In this document: piece after piece, positions 54,937-63,571 of the stretch
Position numbering within the stretch: position 1 is the stretch's first letter
Layout of the letters: each line of letters opens with the position of its first letter
Assembly (NCBI RefSeq): GCF_900141715.1
Contig: NZ_FQYK01000004.1
Coordinates: 1 to 64,000, forward strand
From: Algibacter luteus
Lineage (GTDB): Bacteria; Bacteroidota; Bacteroidia; Flavobacteriales; Flavobacteriaceae
Length of the DNA: 64,000 nt
Direction: 5' to 3'
Program-made: the position numbers and the translations under genes
The notes under the pieces: model-generated
The model's database searches: none
What the model was told of the DNA's origin: nothing
What the model saw: only the letters and a program-made list of their open reading frames with translations

Positions 54937-56250
54937 ATGAAACTAACTAAACCAAGATTATCGTTTTGGCAAATATTCAATATGAATGTTGGATTCCTCG
55001 GGATTCAATATAGCTTCGGATTACAACAAACGGCTATAAATCCAATTTTTCTTTATCTGGGTGCTCCTGAAGATATGTTGCCAATTCTTAATATAGCTGG
55101 ACCCGTAACGGGTTTAGTAGTGCAACCTATTATTGGTGCTATGTCAGATAAAACTTGGTCTCCGCGTTGGGGTAGAAGAAAGCCCTATTTTTTAATAGGT
55201 GCCATTATTGGTAGTATTTGCTTATTTGCCTTTCCTACAAGTCCAGTCTTATGGTTTGCGGTTGGTTTGTTGTGGATTTTAGACGTTGGAAACAATATGG
55301 CTATGGAGCCTTACAGAGCTTTTGTAGGCGATAAACTTCCTGAAAAACAATTGAGTTTAGGATATCAAATGCAAAGTCTTTTTGTTGGAGCAGGTATTTT
55401 ACTTGCCATGGGTTCAATTGTATTGTTTCAAAAAATATTTGGTGCCGAGGCTGTTTCTGATGATGGTGTGATACCAACCTGGATGTTTTATTCTTTTTCT
55501 TTAGGAGGCATATTATCAATTTCAACGGTATTATGGTCTGTTCTAAAAACTCCCGAAATACCGCCTTCAGAAGAGGAATTATCAGAGATTAATGAAGCCA
55601 AAAGCAAGCCATTTATGGAACGGGTTTGGCAACCATTTAATGAAATTGGTCTAGCCATAAAGGAGATGCCAAAATTTATGTGGAAAATAAGTGCGGTATA
55701 CTTATTTCAATGGTATGCGTTATTTGTTTATTGGCAGTATATCACGCCTCTGTTTATGAAAACGATGGATTATGGCATTTCTGATGCCGCTTCACAATCA
55801 GCTCAAATGAGTTTGACTTATAACATTGTAACGATGGTAGTAGCACTTGCTTTAGTACCTCTAACTTTGAAATTTGGAGGTAAGAAAGTGTATGCTTTTA
55901 GTTTAATAGGTACTGCAGTAGCATTATTTTCAATACCATTTATAGAAAATATGACATTGGTTTTAGCGCCTATGGTTTTATTCGGAATTGGTTGGGCAGC
56001 TATGATGGGGATTCCATATACCATGGTCTCTAAAGCTGTACCCCAAGACAGAAGAGGTGTTTATATGGGTATTTTAAATATGATGATAGTTATACCTATG
56101 GGTATAGAAACACTAACTTTTGGCCCTATTTATAAGTATCTTTTAGGAGGAAATGCAATTAATGCTATTCTGTTTGCAGGTGTTTTCTTTATTATTGCCG
56201 CTTTATTAGCGTTTCGTTTAAACGAACCGAAGTCGGAAATAAACGAGTAA
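54937..56250 (+). CDS. SLC45/GPH-like MFS disaccharide permease
   Basis: 437 residues with twelve membrane segments. The sequences QIFNMNVGFLGIQYSFGLQQT, GAMSDKTWSPRWGRRKPYFLIG and DVGNNMAMEPYRAFVGDKLP are typical of the SLC45/plant sucrose carrier relatives found in Bacteroidota and Xanthomonas, where maltose or sucrose is moved. In this operon with GH97 and trehalase, maltose, trehalose or sucrose are candidates. Uptake of intact disaccharide would feed the cytosolic trehalase or the GH13_18 enzyme. It lies 37 bp after GH97 and 18 bp before another MFS gene. Confidence 0.87.
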   Translation: MKLTKPRLSFWQIFNMNVGFLGIQYSFGLQQTAINPIFLYLGAPEDMLPILNIAGPVTGLVVQPIIGAMSDKTWSPRWGRRKPYFLIGAIIGSICLFAFPTSPVLWFAVGLLWILDVGNNMAMEPYRAFVGDKLPEKQLSLGYQMQSLFVGAGILLAMGSIVLFQKIFGAEAVSDDGVIPTWMFYSFSLGGILSISTVLWSVLKTPEIPPSEEELSEINEAKSKPFMERVWQPFNEIGLAIKEMPKFMWKISAVYLFQWYALFVYWQYITPLFMKTMDYGISDAASQSAQMSLTYNIVTMVVALALVPLTLKFGGKKVYAFSLIGTAVALFSIPFIENMTLVLAPMVLFGIGWAAMMGIPYTMVSKAVPQDRRGVYMGILNMMIVIPMGIETLTFGPIYKYLLGGNAINAILFAGVFFIIAALLAFRLNEPKSEINE

Positions 56251-56268
56251 TTTTAATACAATATAATT

Positions 56269-57495
56269 ATGAAAAATTTAGGTATTAAGATTTCCATTTA
56301 CCTCAACTATTTTGTTTTTGCTATTTTATTAAATAGTGTTGGCATAGTTATCGAGAAATCTATTGATGTTTATAAAGTAACCGAGTCTCAAGCATCCGTT
56401 TTAGAGGCGTTTAAAGATTTACCAATTGCTTTAGTATCCTTTTTAATTGCCTCGTTTTTACCACGCTTTGGGTATAAAAAAGCCATGTTAGTGGCTTTAG
56501 CTATTGTGTTTTTTGGTTGTTTGCAAATGATATTTGGTAATTCATTTTTCTACACCAAAGTGTTATTTCTAACTATAGGTGTAAGTTTTGCATTGATAAA
56601 ATTATCAGTGTATTCACTTATAGGCATATTAACATCATCAAAAAAAGAACACGCCTCTTTAATGAGTTCTATAGAAGGGTTTTTTATGGTAGGAATTGCA
56701 TTGGCTTATTTTTTATTCCCTGCTTTTTATTCTGAAGATGAAAATTCTTGGTTAAATGTCTATTATCTATTATGTGGACTTATTACACTTTCTTTTGTAT
56801 TTCTACTTTTTTCAAAGGTTGAGTATGAAGTTGAAGCTATTGGTAGCAGTTTAAAGGACGATTTAATGGAGTCTATTAAATTGATAATTGTGCCTTTGGT
56901 TTTGGTTTTTATTATTTCAGCATTTTTGTTCGTTATGATAGAACAAGGTATTATGACGTGGTTACCAACATTCAATAAAAAAATATTCAATTTTAATTCT
57001 GTGTTAAGTGTCCAAATGGCAAGTATTCTAGCGCTTACCTTGGCACTAGGAAGATTCATTGCAGGTTTCCTAACCAAGTATATAAATTGGGTGGTATTAG
57101 TGGTAGTTTGTGTTGTGATTTCAGGAGGTATTTTGATTTATATTTTACCGCAACTGCAAGGCGACGTTGAAGCGATTGGCGAAATTACCAGCTTATCAGA
57201 TGTGCCAACTTTAGGTTTTATTTTACCTTTAATTGGCTTGTTTATTGCGCCCATTTATCCGTTGCTTAACTCTACGGTATTAAGTTCATTACCAAAGAGT
57301 TTACATTCACCCATGTCTGGTTTAATTATCATTTTTTCGGCATTGGGCGGTACAATTGGATCAAGAATAGTTGGCGAACTTTTTGAAAGTGTTGGTGGTG
57401 CCAATGCATTTTACTTTTTACTAATTCCAATGGGGTTATTGATTGTTTTTGTATTGCTTATTGATAGAATGTCTAAAAAACAAGTAGTCGTATAA
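56269..57495 (+). CDS. MFS permease, probable sugar carrier (trehalase-linked)
   Basis: 408 residues with about twelve hydrophobic segments. The N-terminus YLNYFVFAILLNSVGIVIEKS is of the fucose-permease-like type. A loop near 285-310 is acidic and has no membrane character. The stop codon overlaps the trehalase ATG (TAATG at 57493-57497), so the two are translationally coupled, which makes trehalose or its hydrolysis product the most likely substrate. It is not a fragment of its neighbours: each of the three MFS genes here is full length. The substrate is an inference from coupling only. Confidence 0.8.
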   Translation: MKNLGIKISIYLNYFVFAILLNSVGIVIEKSIDVYKVTESQASVLEAFKDLPIALVSFLIASFLPRFGYKKAMLVALAIVFFGCLQMIFGNSFFYTKVLFLTIGVSFALIKLSVYSLIGILTSSKKEHASLMSSIEGFFMVGIALAYFLFPAFYSEDENSWLNVYYLLCGLITLSFVFLLFSKVEYEVEAIGSSLKDDLMESIKLIIVPLVLVFIISAFLFVMIEQGIMTWLPTFNKKIFNFNSVLSVQMASILALTLALGRFIAGFLTKYINWVVLVVVCVVISGGILIYILPQLQGDVEAIGEITSLSDVPTLGFILPLIGLFIAPIYPLLNSTVLSSLPKSLHSPMSGLIIIFSALGGTIGSRIVGELFESVGGANAFYFLLIPMGLLIVFVLLIDRMSKKQVVV

Positions 57496-59363
57496 TGAAG
57501 ATTTTTAATTTACAAATTGAAGAAACATTAAACAGTTTACTACTTCAAGAAGATACCGATGGTGATAAAAAAATTACCATTGAAGATAAAGGACCAAAAG
57601 CATTCCATTTAGAGTCTGAGGATGGAACAAAGCATACTGTAAAAGGAACATATCAACTATCTAACTTGCTACAAGAATTGGTTATTGCTAAGTACGACGG
57701 TAAAACGTCTGTTAAAATTCCATTACATAAAATTGACGAACCGCCAGTAAGTCGAATATCCCGAATGATTCGTGAGTATTACTGGAAAGGGTTAACTAGA
57801 AGCATGGATGCTCAAGGTGTTGAAAAACTGATTTCAGACACAAAAAACGAAGCGCTTACTGCAGAAAAACTCCCTATTTATGTTCCTTTTCAAGATGAGT
57901 TAGCTTTTAATTACTATAAAACTTTAGAGGATAAATTAAATATAAAAGCGTCTAGGTTACCAGAAGATATTTCACCTGAATTTGTAAAAACATTAAATGA
58001 TAAACCAGGTATTTTATCATTGAAATTAGAAAAGGAAAATGGAGAAATTAAAGGCGTCCCTTTTGTAGTTCCGGGAGGTAGATTTAACGAAATGTACGGT
58101 TGGGATAGTTACTTTGAGTCCATTGGGTTGCTTATTGATGGAAAAGTGGATTTAGCAAAAGCTATGGCTGATAATTTTCAATATGAAATAGAACATTATG
58201 GAAAAATATTAAATGCTAACAGGTCTTATTATTTAAGCAGAACACAACCTCCATTTTACACAAGTTTAATTAGAGAAGTTTTTGAAATTACTAAGGATAA
58301 AAATTGGTTAAATAATCATTTAAAGACAGCAATCAAAGAATACGAAACGGTTTGGATGGTTCAAGGTAAAAGGCTTACAGAAAATGGATTAAATAGATAT
58401 TTAGCTGAAGGTTTAGGGATACCTCCTGAATGTGAAGAAGGCCATTATGATGCCATTTTAAAACCTTTTGCAGATAAAGTACATTGTAGCATTGAAGATT
58501 ATATTTCGAAATATCAAAATGGCGAATTGCAAAATGATTTTTTAGATACTTACTTTTTGCATGATAGAACCGTAAGAGAGTCGGGACACGATACTTCTTA
58601 TAGAATTGAAGGTAATTGTGCCGATTTAAATTTAGTAGAACTCAATGTATTGCTTTACAAATACGAATTAGATTTTGCTGAATTGATAAAAGATGTTTTT
58701 GATGATAGTTTTGAATTCAATTCAAAAACATACACAAGTTCATATTGGTTGAAAAAAGCAGAAAAGAGAAAACAATTGGTTAATTCGTTTTGTTGGAACT
58801 CTGAAAATGGTTTGTATGTAGACTATAATCATGTTACGAAAACGCAATCTACATTTGTGGCTGCAACTACATTCACGCCGTTATGGTGTAATATAGCTAG
58901 TTTAGAACAAGCTAAAGCAATAGTTAAAAATGCATTACCGCTTTTAAAGGAAAAAGGAGGAATTGCAGGTAGTACCAAAGCAAGTAGAGGAGATATTACG
59001 AATGAGCGTCCTGCACGCCAATGGGATTATCCTAATGGTTGGGCACCTCATCAAATGATGATTTGGAAAGGGTTGTTCAATTACGGTTGTAATCAAGAAG
59101 CTCAAGAATTAATTTACCGTTGGCTATTTATGATTACTAAGAATGCGGTGGATTATAACGGTACTATACCAGAAAAATACGATGTTGTTGAAGCTACTCA
59201 CAAAGTATTTGCAGAATACGGAAATGTTGGTACCGACTTTGAATATATTTCTCAAGAAGGGTTTGGTTGGATGAACGCTTCTTATCAGTATGGTTTAAAC
59301 TTGTTAGAGGAAAAATTTATTCAAAAATTAAACGAACTTATAGAACCCGAAAAGATTTTCTAA
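57495..59363 (+). CDS. Cytosolic GH37 trehalase with EF-hand-like N-terminal extension
   Basis: Trehalase splits trehalose to two glucose. The protein has 622 residues and no signal peptide. Family signatures are clear: PGGRFNEMYGWDSYF (193-207) and QWDYPNGWAPHQ (about 510-521). The general acid Asp366 is in ESGHDTSYR and the base Glu588 in SQEGFGW, matching Asp312 and Glu496 of the E. coli enzyme. Residues 20-31 (DTDGDKKITIED) form an EF-hand-like calcium loop in an N-terminal domain of about 100 residues not present in the E. coli protein. It overlaps the upstream MFS gene and is followed 9 bp later by another MFS gene, so import and cleavage are coupled. Confidence 0.95.
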   Translation: MKIFNLQIEETLNSLLLQEDTDGDKKITIEDKGPKAFHLESEDGTKHTVKGTYQLSNLLQELVIAKYDGKTSVKIPLHKIDEPPVSRISRMIREYYWKGLTRSMDAQGVEKLISDTKNEALTAEKLPIYVPFQDELAFNYYKTLEDKLNIKASRLPEDISPEFVKTLNDKPGILSLKLEKENGEIKGVPFVVPGGRFNEMYGWDSYFESIGLLIDGKVDLAKAMADNFQYEIEHYGKILNANRSYYLSRTQPPFYTSLIREVFEITKDKNWLNNHLKTAIKEYETVWMVQGKRLTENGLNRYLAEGLGIPPECEEGHYDAILKPFADKVHCSIEDYISKYQNGELQNDFLDTYFLHDRTVRESGHDTSYRIEGNCADLNLVELNVLLYKYELDFAELIKDVFDDSFEFNSKTYTSSYWLKKAEKRKQLVNSFCWNSENGLYVDYNHVTKTQSTFVAATTFTPLWCNIASLEQAKAIVKNALPLLKEKGGIAGSTKASRGDITNERPARQWDYPNGWAPHQMMIWKGLFNYGCNQEAQELIYRWLFMITKNAVDYNGTIPEKYDVVEATHKVFAEYGNVGTDFEYISQEGFGWMNASYQYGLNLLEEKFIQKLNELIEPEKIF

Positions 59364-59372
59364 AGACGATAA

Positions 59373-60533
59373 ATGAATTCACTCAAATTAATTTTAACAA
59401 ACCTGAAATATTTTGCACCTGTTTGGGTGTTTAGTTCACTGAATTTTATTATTGGTACTTGGGTTTTATACATACCTTATGTTAAAGAAAAATTAGAACT
59501 CAATGATTCAGAATTGGGCTTGGCTCTATTTAGTTTGGCATTAGGCGTTTTATTATTTATTCCTTTTGTACCTTTTTTAAGTAAAAAAATAGGCTTAGGG
59601 CGATATACATTAATAGGCGTCTTATTATTTTCAATGGCATTTTTGTTACCGTTGTTAGCTACAAGTTATTTAATGCTTTGTGTTTCATTATTTTTTGCAG
59701 GAGTATTTTTAGGAACTACAGATGTAGCTATGAATGCCTTAGTTTCTGAAGTTGAAAGAAACAATACATGTAGTATCATGTCTGCAGCTCATGGATTTTT
59801 TAGTTTGGGAGGTGCTTTAGGCGCCATGTTGGGTAGTCTTTTAATGCCATTTTTCACCAAACCATTTTATCATATGGTTGTTATGGTATCGTTTATCATA
59901 TTGGTTAATTTAGTCTTAGGTAAACATTACTTTCTTATTGCTGAAAAAGTTGTGCCAAAAGAGAAAACAAGCTATCATTTTAAAACGCTAAAACCTTTGT
60001 ATACCATAGCTTTAATAGCATTTGTCATTATGTGTAGTGAAGGAGCTATTGAGCATTGGAGTACGCTTTATTTCACTGAAGTAATTGGAGTAGCTAAAAA
60101 TAATTTAGCTGGAATTGGGTTTATAGTTTTCTCAACAACTATGACTATCGGACGTTTCTTTGGAGATAAAATAAGTGAAAACATCGGTTCAATAAAAATT
60201 ATATTACTTGGATGTGTGTTGGCTAGTATCGGCTATTTGGCCATATTAACGAGTCAATTTTATACTTCTATTTTAGGTTTTGGTATTTTAGGATTGGGGC
60301 TATCTGTAATCATTCCAGAATTATTTAGGATAGCAGGAAAAACAGAAGGCGTAAATGCATCTGTAGGTATTTCTTTTGTATCCGGAGTTGGGTTCGTAGG
60401 CTTTCTTCTAGGACCAGTTATATTGGGTTATATTTCAAACACTTTCAATTTGAAAGTAAGCTTTTTCGCCTTGTTTATATTATCAATTGTTGCTTTTCTA
60501 ACGGCATTGACAAAAAGAAAAATCAAATTTTAG
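59373..60533 (+). CDS. MFS permease (YbjJ/fucose-permease-like)
   Basis: 386 residues with twelve hydrophobic segments. The N-terminal KYFAPVWVFSSLNFIIGTWVLYIPYVKEKL and the FFAGVFLGTTDVAMNALVSEVER segment resemble the YbjJ/FHS-like branch of the MFS. It follows the trehalase gene by 9 bp and ends the GH97-led operon. It might take up glucose, export it, or move another sugar; the sequence does not say. It is the third full-length MFS gene within 5.6 kb. Confidence 0.8.
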   Translation: MNSLKLILTNLKYFAPVWVFSSLNFIIGTWVLYIPYVKEKLELNDSELGLALFSLALGVLLFIPFVPFLSKKIGLGRYTLIGVLLFSMAFLLPLLATSYLMLCVSLFFAGVFLGTTDVAMNALVSEVERNNTCSIMSAAHGFFSLGGALGAMLGSLLMPFFTKPFYHMVVMVSFIILVNLVLGKHYFLIAEKVVPKEKTSYHFKTLKPLYTIALIAFVIMCSEGAIEHWSTLYFTEVIGVAKNNLAGIGFIVFSTTMTIGRFFGDKISENIGSIKIILLGCVLASIGYLAILTSQFYTSILGFGILGLGLSVIIPELFRIAGKTEGVNASVGISFVSGVGFVGFLLGPVILGYISNTFNLKVSFFALFILSIVAFLTALTKRKIKF

Positions 60534-60571
60534 GTTTAAAACTTATAGAAACTAAAGAATTTGAAAGCTTT

Positions 60572-60585
60572 CGAAATCGTTTTCG
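60572..60585. promoter_or_regulatory. LacI-type operator (copy 4)
   Basis: CGAAATCGTTTTCG lies 94 bp upstream of the kinase start in the 146-bp gap after the last MFS gene. It is one mismatch from a perfect palindrome and matches the other three copies at all fixed positions. It marks the start of a separate two-gene transcript (kinase plus GH13_18). Confidence 0.85.
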
Positions 60586-60679
60586 TGTAGCTAAAAAACT
60601 ATTTTGGCGTCAGAATTTGATATTATGGAATTTGTAATTGTAATTTGTTCTAAAGAATTAAAAACTAGACGAAACCAAA

Positions 60680-61606
60680 TTGAAAAGTATTGATATTTTA
60701 TCCGTGGGTGAGGTGCTTGTAGACTTTATTGGTCATCAAATTGGTGCTCAAATAGATCAAACAAGAGATTATCATCGTTATTTAGGAGGTTCACCAGCAA
60801 ATGTCGCGATGAATTCGGCCAGATTAGGACTTAATGCAGTTTTGGTTGCCACAGTAGGCGATGATGGTTTCGGAACCTATATTTTAGAAAGATTAAATGA
60901 AGTTGGAGTTAATACAGATTACATCAATAGAATAAGCACTAAACCTACAAGTGTAATTTTTGTTTCAAGAACGGATAGTACACCAGATTTTATTCCATTT
61001 AGAGAAGCCGATGCTTATATTTTAGAACATCAGATTTCTACGGAAACACTCTACAACACAAATATTTTTCATACCACATGTTTCGCGTTAAGTAAAGAAC
61101 CAGCGCAATCGGTTATTCTTAAGAAAGCTGAAGAAGCTTATAATTTAGGTTGTAAGCTTAGTATTGATATAAATTATGCTAAGAAATTATGGACTTCTCA
61201 TGAAGATGCTATAAAAGTAATAAAGGACTATTGCAGATTTAATCCGCTTATTAAAATTAGTGAAGATGATATGCTTCGTTTATTTGAAAAGGAATTGCCA
61301 CATGAGGATATTTTTAAATTTTTCCATGATTTAGGGGTTGAAACGATATGCCTAACTCTTGGTAGTAAAGGTGTTAAATTATCTCAAAAAGGAAATGGCA
61401 TTATTCAATTACCTGCAATGAAAATAGAACAGGTTATGGATGCCACTGGCGCTGGTGATGCCTTCTGGTCTGGGTTTCTATTTGCCTATTTAAAAGAAAA
61501 ACCTATTGAAGAATGTTTAAAAGTTGCACTTAAACTAGCGGCATTAAAACTTCAAAATGTTGGCAGATTACCAAATAACATAGACGTGTTATCACAACTT
61601 CTTTAA
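60680..61606 (+). CDS. PfkB-family sugar kinase, probable fructokinase
   Basis: 308 residues starting at TTG (60680). An in-frame stop ends at 60661 and no ATG lies between, while the next internal Met falls after the PfkB GEVLVDF strand, so the TTG start is well supported. Motifs: YLGGSPANVAMNSARLG, GDDGFG, and DATGAGDAFWSGFLF with the catalytic Asp. The N-terminus resembles fructokinases and IolC-type kinases. It is 12 bp before the GH13_18 gene. A sucrose phosphorylase yields glucose-1-phosphate and fructose, so this would phosphorylate the fructose. 2-keto-3-deoxy-sugar kinase is an alternative. Confidence 0.85.
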   Translation: MKSIDILSVGEVLVDFIGHQIGAQIDQTRDYHRYLGGSPANVAMNSARLGLNAVLVATVGDDGFGTYILERLNEVGVNTDYINRISTKPTSVIFVSRTDSTPDFIPFREADAYILEHQISTETLYNTNIFHTTCFALSKEPAQSVILKKAEEAYNLGCKLSIDINYAKKLWTSHEDAIKVIKDYCRFNPLIKISEDDMLRLFEKELPHEDIFKFFHDLGVETICLTLGSKGVKLSQKGNGIIQLPAMKIEQVMDATGAGDAFWSGFLFAYLKEKPIEECLKVALKLAALKLQNVGRLPNNIDVLSQLL

Positions 61607-61618
61607 TAAATAAAATAA

Positions 61619-63331
61619 ATGTCTGAAGTAAAAAAGAATACAAGCATTAATAATGGTGTAATGCTTAATGCATACCCAGATAGTATTGGTAACAATTTAA
61701 GCGATATTGTTAAAATGCTTAAAATGCCTGAGTTTAAAAATGCATTTTCGCTTTTTTATGTCTTACCAACATTTTTTAATAGCGATTTAGACAGAGGCTT
61801 TTCAATCATTGATTACAATTTGAATAAAGACCTAGTTTCAGTTTCAGATTTAGAAGATTTAGAGAAGTTGAATGTTTCATTAAAATTCGATATTGTTCTC
61901 AATCATTTATCGGTAGCATCTCCACAGTTCAAAGATTTGTTAGAACACGGAGATAATTCAAAATATAAAGACTTCTTTATCAACTGGAATACCTTTTGGG
62001 AAGGAAACGGAACCATGAATGAAGATGGAATAATAGTTCCACATAAAGAATATCTGAGTAAATTGTTCATGCGAAAATCTGGACTTCCAATTTTGAAGGT
62101 GCTTTTTCCAGATGGTTCAGAAAAGCCGTATTGGAATACCTTTTATCAGCAAATAACTTACCATAAAATTTCTGAAAGCGAATTACAAAGTATTGAAGAA
62201 TTAAACAGTTGGCAAGCTAAATTCATTTCAGAAAATATTAATAAAGCCATTGAAGAAAATCAAGATGTTTCGAGTATAGACTTTGGAGATTGTAATCATC
62301 TTAAAAGTGATATACTTAAAATTGTCAATATAAAACGCAGCTATTTAGGACAAATGGATGTGAATGCAAAATCTGAACTTGTTTGGGAATTTTATGAAGA
62401 AACGCTCGCCAAATTGAAAGATTTTGGATGCAAAATTTTAAGGTTAGATGCATTTGCTTATTTACACAAAGAAGTTGGTCAATCGAACTTTTTCAATAAA
62501 CCGGGAACTTGGGATTATTTGAAACGCATAAAACAAATAGCAGATAAAAACGAGTTAATTTTATTGCCAGAAATTCATGCTGAATATGGTTTAAACCTGC
62601 ATAATGAAGTAGCCGAAGAAGGTTATCAGATTTACGATTTTTTTCTACCAGGATTAATGATTCATACACTTGAAGAACATTCAAGTAAAGCGATTTTAAA
62701 TTGGGCTAAAGAAATTATAGCCAAAGATTATAAAACGGTAAATATGTTAGGTTGCCACGACGGGATTCCTGTTTTAGATTTAAAAGGAAAAGAGGTTAAT
62801 GGAATTTATAATAAAGGACTGCTAGAAGATCATGAAATTGAATCTATTATGTCCGTAATTTTAGAACGTGGTGGTCGTGTAAAGAATCTTTACGATGCAT
62901 CTGGTAATAAGATTTCTTACTATCAAGTTAACGCTACATTTTTTAGTGCATTAGGTGAAGATGAAAAAAAACTGTTGGTAGCTAGAGCCATTCAATTGTT
63001 TATGCCTGGGACACCTCAAATATGGTATTTAGATCTTTTTGCAGGAAAAAACAATTATGCAGCTGCTGATGCTGGAGGTAGCGGAGGGCATAAAGAAATA
63101 AATAGAACAACCATAAACATGCAAGAGGTTAAAGAAGGCCTATCAAAAGATATCGTAATTAAACAATTAGAGTTAATTCGTTTAAGAAACACTTCAAAAG
63201 CATTTCTCGGTAGTTTTAAAATCCATAATTCACCAGAGCATGTATTTGATGTAGCCTGGGTGAATGGTGAAACTAGTGTAAGGTTAACGGCAAATCTTAA
63301 TACTTACGATTTTAAAGTTTCGCATGATTAA
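61619..63331 (+). CDS. GH13_18 sucrose-phosphorylase-like enzyme
   Basis: 570 residues, cytosolic, an alpha-amylase-family barrel of subfamily GH13_18 type. The nucleophile Asp277 is in RLDAFAY, the acid/base Glu318 in PEIHAEYG, and the stabilising Asp381 in GCHDGIPVLD. The spacings (41 and 63) are close to Asp192, Glu232 and Asp290 of the Bifidobacterium sucrose phosphorylase. The HDGIPVLD loop and MPGTPQIWYLDLFAG are family hallmarks. It is about 65 residues longer than that enzyme, so sucrose 6-phosphate or glucosylglycerate phosphorylase is possible. Pairing with a PfkB kinase favours phosphorolysis of sucrose (G1P plus fructose). No GH13 extracellular signal is present. Confidence 0.83.
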   Translation: MSEVKKNTSINNGVMLNAYPDSIGNNLSDIVKMLKMPEFKNAFSLFYVLPTFFNSDLDRGFSIIDYNLNKDLVSVSDLEDLEKLNVSLKFDIVLNHLSVASPQFKDLLEHGDNSKYKDFFINWNTFWEGNGTMNEDGIIVPHKEYLSKLFMRKSGLPILKVLFPDGSEKPYWNTFYQQITYHKISESELQSIEELNSWQAKFISENINKAIEENQDVSSIDFGDCNHLKSDILKIVNIKRSYLGQMDVNAKSELVWEFYEETLAKLKDFGCKILRLDAFAYLHKEVGQSNFFNKPGTWDYLKRIKQIADKNELILLPEIHAEYGLNLHNEVAEEGYQIYDFFLPGLMIHTLEEHSSKAILNWAKEIIAKDYKTVNMLGCHDGIPVLDLKGKEVNGIYNKGLLEDHEIESIMSVILERGGRVKNLYDASGNKISYYQVNATFFSALGEDEKKLLVARAIQLFMPGTPQIWYLDLFAGKNNYAAADAGGSGGHKEINRTTINMQEVKEGLSKDIVIKQLELIRLRNTSKAFLGSFKIHNSPEHVFDVAWVNGETSVRLTANLNTYDFKVSHD

Positions 63332-63414
63332 TAATGTTTCTTTTAATTTCTGAAAATAATAATAACGTTTTTTTAAGTGTTTAATAAGAGTAAGTCAAAA
63401 CTCTATTGAATATA

Positions 63415-63441
63415 AAACCCAAGAATAATAATCTTGGGTTT
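63415..63441 (+). terminator. Hairpin terminator after the GH13_18 gene
   Basis: AAACCCAAGA and TCTTGGGTTT pair over ten bases around a 7-nt AT loop. The following T run is short (TTTATT), so termination strength is uncertain. It lies 84 bp after the stop codon and closes the sugar locus. Confidence 0.65.
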
Positions 63442-63538
63442 ATTGGTCTTATCATGTATCCAAATTAATTGTAGTGATCAGATTAATTATGAAAAACACG
63501 TTGTATTTTATTTAGAAAGGGGGTGACTTATTATATGT

Positions 63539-63546
63539 TATATTTG
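63539..63546 (+). promoter_or_regulatory. Candidate -7 box for the cytochrome gene
   Basis: TATATTTG is an exact TAnnTTTG match, 25 bp before the ATG at 63572. No TTG at the standard spacing is evident. It suggests an independent transcript, separate from the sugar locus. Confidence 0.45.
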
Positions 63547-63571
63547 TATTTTTAAAATTCAAATTCTTCAT

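Noticed and set aside
54937-60533. Three MFS genes as fragments of fewer, frameshifted genes
   Set aside because: Each has its own start and about twelve membrane segments with distinct family motifs.
40793-60682. Possibility that the TTG starts at 40793 and 60680 are wrong
   Set aside because: No in-frame ATG lies near, the lipobox or the PfkB first strand requires this N-terminus, and at 60680 an in-frame stop ends 19 bp upstream.
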